The notes below the pieces were generated by a model. The model did not search any database and was not told where the DNA came from. It saw only the letters and a program-made list of their open reading frames with translations. Of a stretch of DNA of 64,000 nt, positions 60,012-64,000 are shown one piece after another. Origin of the DNA: Tissierella praeacuta_A (GTDB lineage Bacteria; Bacillota; Clostridia; Tissierellales; Tissierellaceae); NCBI RefSeq assembly GCF_040396155.1, contig NZ_JBEBOY010000006.1, positions 1-64,000 of the forward strand. Reading direction: 5' to 3'. The translations under genes were made by a program, and so were the position numbers. Numbering within the stretch: position 1 is the first letter of the stretch; the number at the start of each line of letters is the position of its first letter.

Positions 60012-60254
60012 TTATTTTACTAACGCAGCAGTTGCTGCATTAACATCAATACCACAAGCATTTCCTAAACTTTTCATATCATCAACATAAATAACTTGAA
60101 TATGTTTATTAATGCAAATGTCTTTAATCTCGTCTGTAACCTTATCTTCTGCATCTTTAGCTATAAAGACTGCCTCAACATCTTTAGAGCTCAAGGCTCT
60201 TTTTACTTGTTTGACACCAACAATCTTATTGTCAGCATTGAGTTTTGATAGCAT
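60012..60254 (-). CDS. L7Ae/L30e-family RNA-binding protein (YbxF-like)
   Basis: 80 residues with the L7Ae fold: LNADNKIVGVKQVKRALSSKDVEAVFIAKDAE, a conserved DDMKSLGNACGIDVNAATAAL at the C-terminus. Bacillus homologues (YbxF, YlxQ) bind kink-turn RNA; no essential ribosomal role is known. It lies between rpoC and rpsL, the standard Firmicute position, and is preceded by a strong inverted repeat. Confidence 0.9.
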   Translation of the reverse strand: MLSKLNADNKIVGVKQVKRALSSKDVEAVFIAKDAEDKVTDEIKDICINKHIQVIYVDDMKSLGNACGIDVNAATAALVK

Positions 60255-60280
60255 AAAACCTTCCCTCCTTTAAACACTTT

Positions 60281-60314
60281 AAAGATTATGTGGACTAAAG
60301 TCCACATAATCTTT
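60281..60314 (-). terminator. Perfect 16-bp inverted repeat between rpoC and the L7Ae-like gene
   Basis: AAAGATTATGTGGACT (60281-60296) and AGTCCACATAATCTTT (60299-60314), with only two bases between, so 14 base pairs can close a loop. No T run follows on the minus strand, so this is either a weak terminator/attenuator or an RNA-processing hairpin that separates rpoBC mRNA from the str operon. Confidence 0.55.
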
Positions 60315-60362
60315 ATGTCATCCAGAGTATTCTCTAAGTTTACACACTAATACATTTTATCA

Positions 60363-63300
60363 TCAGTTATTTTCACTGTCAACATTTAATTCTTCTAAAA
60401 TTTGAATATTTTCATCTCCTACGACTTCAATGTTTCTATATCTCTTCATTCCTGTCCCTGCTGGAATAAGTTTTCCAATGATAACATTTTCTTTAAGTCC
60501 TAGAAGAAAATCTTCCTTACCTTCAATTGCAGCTTGTGTTAAAACCCTAGTGGTTTCTTGGAATGAAGCTGCTGATAAAAATGAATCAGTAGCTAGAGAA
60601 GCTTTTGTAATACCTAATAAAGTTTTCCTTCCTACTGCTGGCTCTAATTCTTCTTCAGCAGCTATTCTATTATTTTCCTCAAATTCATGAGAATTTACCA
60701 AAGAACCAGGTAACATATGGGTATCTCCTGCATCCTCTACTTTTACCTTAGATAACATTTGTTTTACAATTATTTCAATATGTTTATCATTAATATCTAC
60801 ACCTTGTAACCTATAAACTCTCTGAACTTCCTTAACTAAATAGTTTTGAACTCCTTGAACTCCTTTAATTTTAAGGATATCATGAGGATTTACAGAACCA
60901 TCTGTTAGTTCATCACCTGCTTCAACTATATCTCCAGGTCTTACTTTCAACCTAGATCCATAAACTATATTATAATTCATAGATTCTCCATTAGGCGAAG
61001 TGATGATAACTTCTTTTTTCCTCTTACTTTCTTCTATACTAACGGTTCCTGAGTTTTCTGCAATTACCGCAAGTCCTTTCGGTTTTCTTGCTTCAAATAA
61101 TTCTTCAACTCTAGGTAAACCCTGAGTAATATCTGCTCCAGCAACTCCTCCTGTATGGAATGTACGCATTGTAAGCTGTGTACCCGGTTCACCGATTGAC
61201 TGAGCTGCAATAATTCCAACAGCTTCACCTATATTTACTTCATCGCCTGTTGCTAAGTTTCTTCCATAGCAATGAGCACATACTCCATGTTTAGCTTTAC
61301 ATCCTAATACAGAACGTACCTTAACTTCTGTTATACCAACTTTTTCAATTAATTCTGCTTGAGAATCTGAAATCATTTCATTTGCCTTTACTATAACTTC
61401 TCCCGTTTCAGGATTTAATATATCTTCAAAGGCATATCTTCCATCAATTCTATCATGTAACTCTTCAATAACTTCTCTTCCATCTTTAAAAGGTTTAACC
61501 AATAAATATTCATCAGTTCCACAGTCTACTTCTCTAACTATAACATCTTGGCTTACGTCAACTAATCTTCTAGTTAAGTATCCTGAGTCTGCAGTTCTAA
61601 GAGCCGTGTCTGCCAATCCCTTACGAGAACCGTGAGTTGAAACGAAGAATTCCAATACACTAAGCCCTTCTCTAAAGTTTGATTTAATAGGAATTTCTAT
61701 GGTTCTACCAGATGCAGATGCCATAAGTCCTCTCATGCCTGCCAACTGTCTAATTTGGTTTACACTACCTCTCGCACCTGATAAAGACATGATGTAAATA
61801 TTATTCATTGGATCTAGTCCATCCATCAATCTATCAGTTAAATCATCAGTAGTTTTATTCCAAATTTCAATAACCTTTTCATATCTTTCATCATCTGATA
61901 TAAGTCCTCTACGATAAGACCTCTCAAATTTATCAACTTGCTCTTGAGCTTTTGCCAAAAGTTCAGGTTTTGATTCTGGAACAAATATATCTCCCATGGA
62001 AATAGATATTGCTCCTATTGTTGAATAGTGGAAACCAGTTTCCTTAATATGGTCTAACACTGTTGCAGTAACTGCATTTCCATGTTTTCTAAAGCATTTC
62101 TCTATAATATTTCCTAATGTCTTTTTATTTACAACCATATCAACTTCTAATGAATATTTATCTTTAGTCCTATCTACAAATCCTAAATCTTGAGGTAAAT
62201 GTTCATTTAATATAAATCTTCCAACTGTAGATTCAACTAGTATGCCTGTATTAGATTCATCTAATCCCGTTCTAACTTTTACCTTAGCATGTAATCCTAC
62301 AGAACCATTATAATAAGCGTGTAACATTTCATCAAAATCTCTAAATATCATGCCTTCCCCAGGTTCTCCAGGAGATTCAAGAGATAAGTAATAAGCACCT
62401 AAAACCATATCTTGTGTAGGAGTAGTAATTGGTTTACCATCCTTTGGCGCAAGAATGTTATTAGTAGATAACATCAAAAGTCTTGCTTCCGCTTGTGCTT
62501 CTGTAGATAAAGGTACGTGTACCGCCATTTGGTCACCATCAAAGTCAGCATTATATGCTGTACATACTAAAGGATGCAATTTAATGGCCTTTCCTTCAAC
62601 TAAAACAGGCTCAAATGCTTGTATTCCTAATCTATGAAGAGTCGGAGCCCTGTTTAGAAGTACTGGATGGTCTTTGATTACAGCGTCTAATACATCCCAT
62701 ACCTGTGGTTTTACTCTTTCAACCATTCTTTTAGCTGATTTTATATTATGAGCATGACCTTCTTCTACTAATTTTTTCATTACAAAAGGTTTAAATAACT
62801 CAAGAGCCATTTTCTTTGGTATACCACATTGATAGAATTTTAGATCAGGACCAACTACTATTACTGAACGTCCTGAATAGTCTACCCTTTTACCAAGTAG
62901 GTTTTGTCTAAATCTTCCTTGCTTACCTTTAAGCATATCTGATAGAGATTTTAAAGGTCTATTACCTGGACCTGTTACAGGTCTTCCTCTACGACCATTA
63001 TCTATAAGAGCATCTACTGCTTCTTGAAGCATTCTCTTCTCATTTCTAACAATAATATCTGGCGCACCTAAATCTAATAGCCTTTTAAGTCTATTATTTC
63101 TATTTATAACTCTTCTATATAGATCATTTAAATCTGATGTCGCAAATCTTCCTCCATCTAGTTGTACCATTGGTCTAAGATCTGGAGGTATTACTGGGAT
63201 AACATCTAATATCATCCATTCTGGTCTATTTCCTGATTTTCTAAATGCTTCTACGACCTCTAGTCTTCTTGTTATTCTTACCTTTTTTTGGCCCGAAGCA

Positions 63301-63890
63301 TCTTTTAATTGTTGTCTTAATTCCTTTGATTCTTTATCTAAGTCAATTTTCTTCAACAACGCTTTTATCGCTTCTGCGCCCATCATAGCTTTAAATTTGT
63401 TATGATATTTCTCATAAGCCTCTCTATATTCTGTTTCTGTCAAAAGTTGTTTTTCATATAGAGAAGTATCTCCACCATCTATAACTACATAAGATGCAAA
63501 ATATAATACTTTTTCCAAAGATCTTGGTGACATATCTAACAAAAGTCCCATTCTACTAGGAATTCCTTTAAAATACCATATATGAGATACAGGAGCCGCT
63601 AATTCAATATGTCCTAATCGCTCTCTACGAACCTTAGACTTTGTAACTTCTACCCCACATCTATCACATACTACACCTTTATATCTTACTCTCTTATATT
63701 TCCCACAATGACACTCCCAATCCTTTGTAGGTCCAAATATTTTTTCACAGAAAAGTCCTTCTTTTTCTGGTTTCAATGTTCTATAATTTATTGTCTCAGG
63801 TTTCTTTACTTCTCCTTTAGACCATTGTCTGATTTTCTCTGGTGAAGCCAGCCCAATTTTAATTGAATCAAATGTATTGAATTCAAACAA
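60363..63890 (-). CDS. rpoC: RNA polymerase beta' subunit
   Basis: 1175 residues. Zinc-ribbon CHCGKYKRVRYKGVVCDRCG near residue 60, clamp, catalytic NADFDGDQMAVHVPLS with the three Mg-binding aspartates, trigger-loop region GEPGTQLTMRTFHTGGVAG and the second zinc site (CGTDEY ... CKAKHGVCAHC). TTG start at 63890 about 10 bases after AAAGGAG; no closer ATG is in frame. It directly follows rpoB. Confidence 0.98.
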   Translation of the reverse strand: MFEFNTFDSIKIGLASPEKIRQWSKGEVKKPETINYRTLKPEKEGLFCEKIFGPTKDWECHCGKYKRVRYKGVVCDRCGVEVTKSKVRRERLGHIELAAPVSHIWYFKGIPSRMGLLLDMSPRSLEKVLYFASYVVIDGGDTSLYEKQLLTETEYREAYEKYHNKFKAMMGAEAIKALLKKIDLDKESKELRQQLKDASGQKKVRITRRLEVVEAFRKSGNRPEWMILDVIPVIPPDLRPMVQLDGGRFATSDLNDLYRRVINRNNRLKRLLDLGAPDIIVRNEKRMLQEAVDALIDNGRRGRPVTGPGNRPLKSLSDMLKGKQGRFRQNLLGKRVDYSGRSVIVVGPDLKFYQCGIPKKMALELFKPFVMKKLVEEGHAHNIKSAKRMVERVKPQVWDVLDAVIKDHPVLLNRAPTLHRLGIQAFEPVLVEGKAIKLHPLVCTAYNADFDGDQMAVHVPLSTEAQAEARLLMLSTNNILAPKDGKPITTPTQDMVLGAYYLSLESPGEPGEGMIFRDFDEMLHAYYNGSVGLHAKVKVRTGLDESNTGILVESTVGRFILNEHLPQDLGFVDRTKDKYSLEVDMVVNKKTLGNIIEKCFRKHGNAVTATVLDHIKETGFHYSTIGAISISMGDIFVPESKPELLAKAQEQVDKFERSYRRGLISDDERYEKVIEIWNKTTDDLTDRLMDGLDPMNNIYIMSLSGARGSVNQIRQLAGMRGLMASASGRTIEIPIKSNFREGLSVLEFFVSTHGSRKGLADTALRTADSGYLTRRLVDVSQDVIVREVDCGTDEYLLVKPFKDGREVIEELHDRIDGRYAFEDILNPETGEVIVKANEMISDSQAELIEKVGITEVKVRSVLGCKAKHGVCAHCYGRNLATGDEVNIGEAVGIIAAQSIGEPGTQLTMRTFHTGGVAGADITQGLPRVEELFEARKPKGLAVIAENSGTVSIEESKRKKEVIITSPNGESMNYNIVYGSRLKVRPGDIVEAGDELTDGSVNPHDILKIKGVQGVQNYLVKEVQRVYRLQGVDINDKHIEIIVKQMLSKVKVEDAGDTHMLPGSLVNSHEFEENNRIAAEEELEPAVGRKTLLGITKASLATDSFLSAASFQETTRVLTQAAIEGKEDFLLGLKENVIIGKLIPAGTGMKRYRNIEVVGDENIQILEELNVDSENN

Positions 63891-63942
63891 GGAGCATTCT
63901 CTCCTTTCTATAATAAAATTAAAGAATTTTTTGTTTCTAATT

Positions 63943-63963
63943 CCTCGGGCATAAAGCCCAAGG
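63943..63963 (-). other. Hairpin between rpoB and rpoC
   Basis: CCTCGGGC / GCCCAAGG (one wobble) on opposite sides of ATAAA, directly after the rpoB stop codon. No T run follows, so it is more likely an mRNA-stability or processing hairpin than a terminator. Confidence 0.5.
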
Positions 63964-63965
63964 TC

Positions 63966-64000
63966 TTAAAAATCATCATAATCATCTTCTGCATCTTCAT
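63966..64000 (-). CDS. rpoB: RNA polymerase beta subunit, last residues (partial)
   Basis: The window edge contains the end of a frame reading EDAEDDYDDF followed by TAA (63966-63968). An acidic C-terminus at this distance from rpoC fits rpoB in Clostridia; position rather than sequence carries the assignment. Confidence 0.8.
   Translation of the reverse strand, partial: EDAEDDYDDF

Noticed and set aside
1..64000. CRISPR arrays, tRNA or rRNA genes, complete insertion sequences
   Set aside because: No regularly spaced repeats with spacers, no cloverleaf-like or rRNA-like sequence and no intact transposase were seen; the only mobile-element trace is the integrase remnant.

Overview
The window reads as chromosomal DNA of a low-GC, endospore-forming Firmicute of the class Clostridia. 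The evidence is an AT-rich sequence, strong AGGAGG-type ribosome binding sites, frequent TTG and GTG starts, an alpha/beta-type small acid-soluble spore protein, a cotJABC spore-coat operon, the spore-cortex amidase CwlD, and a type-Z (zinc) uS14. A Tissierella-like lineage is my guess from the gcvT-H-PA-PB-lpdA operon and the selenium-linked YedE genes; nothing in the sequence proves it. I see no rRNA, tRNA or CRISPR.

Layout. (1) 1-11.4 kb: cotJ operon, SASP with a sigma-G-like promoter, ferritin, an L,D-transpeptidase and small membrane proteins. Then come a secreted copper-amine-oxidase-N-like protein, a Crp/Fnr regulator, a YedE / TusA-like / DUF3343 cluster, and a heterodimeric ABC exporter preceded by an apparent leader-peptide and tandem-terminator attenuator. 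(2) 11.4-26.2 kb, accessory: secreted proteins, two ECF sigma / DUF4367 pairs, an SsuABC/TauABC-type ABC operon, a large permease, a decayed blaI-blaR1 locus, a PAP2 phosphatase, and a YitT protein behind a cobalamin riboswitch. (3) 26.2-32 kb: glycine cleavage operon. (4) 32.2-36 kb: a cluster of DnaA boxes, cwlD, an integrase remnant with 11-bp repeats, and a blaI with a frameshifted blaR1. This block sits between cwlD and rpsI. (5) 36-64 kb, all on the minus strand: one long translation/transcription supercluster. In transcription order it is rpoB (partial), rpoC, L7Ae, rpsL, rpsG, fusA, tuf, the S10-spc-alpha genes, rplQ, the ECF transporter core (ecfA1A2T), truA, rplM and rpsI.

How the parts work together. 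The supercluster makes RNA polymerase, most ribosomal proteins, elongation factors, SecY and adenylate kinase, and ends with the shared vitamin-uptake energizing module. The S10 operon has its own promoter and a branched leader RNA that can refold next to the rpsJ ribosome binding site. Methionine aminopeptidase (map), usually next to adk, is missing. The glycine operon encodes all cleavage proteins, with no glycine riboswitch in front of it. The accessory block is dominated by envelope-stress circuits in various states of decay.

Most interesting for follow-up: the attenuator before the ABC exporter (7455-7743), the cobalamin riboswitch driving a YitT protein (23494-23861), the bistable S10 leader (55302-55395), the DnaA-box cluster (32218-32345), and the homopolymer frameshift that splits a signal peptide from an amidase (13285-13346).
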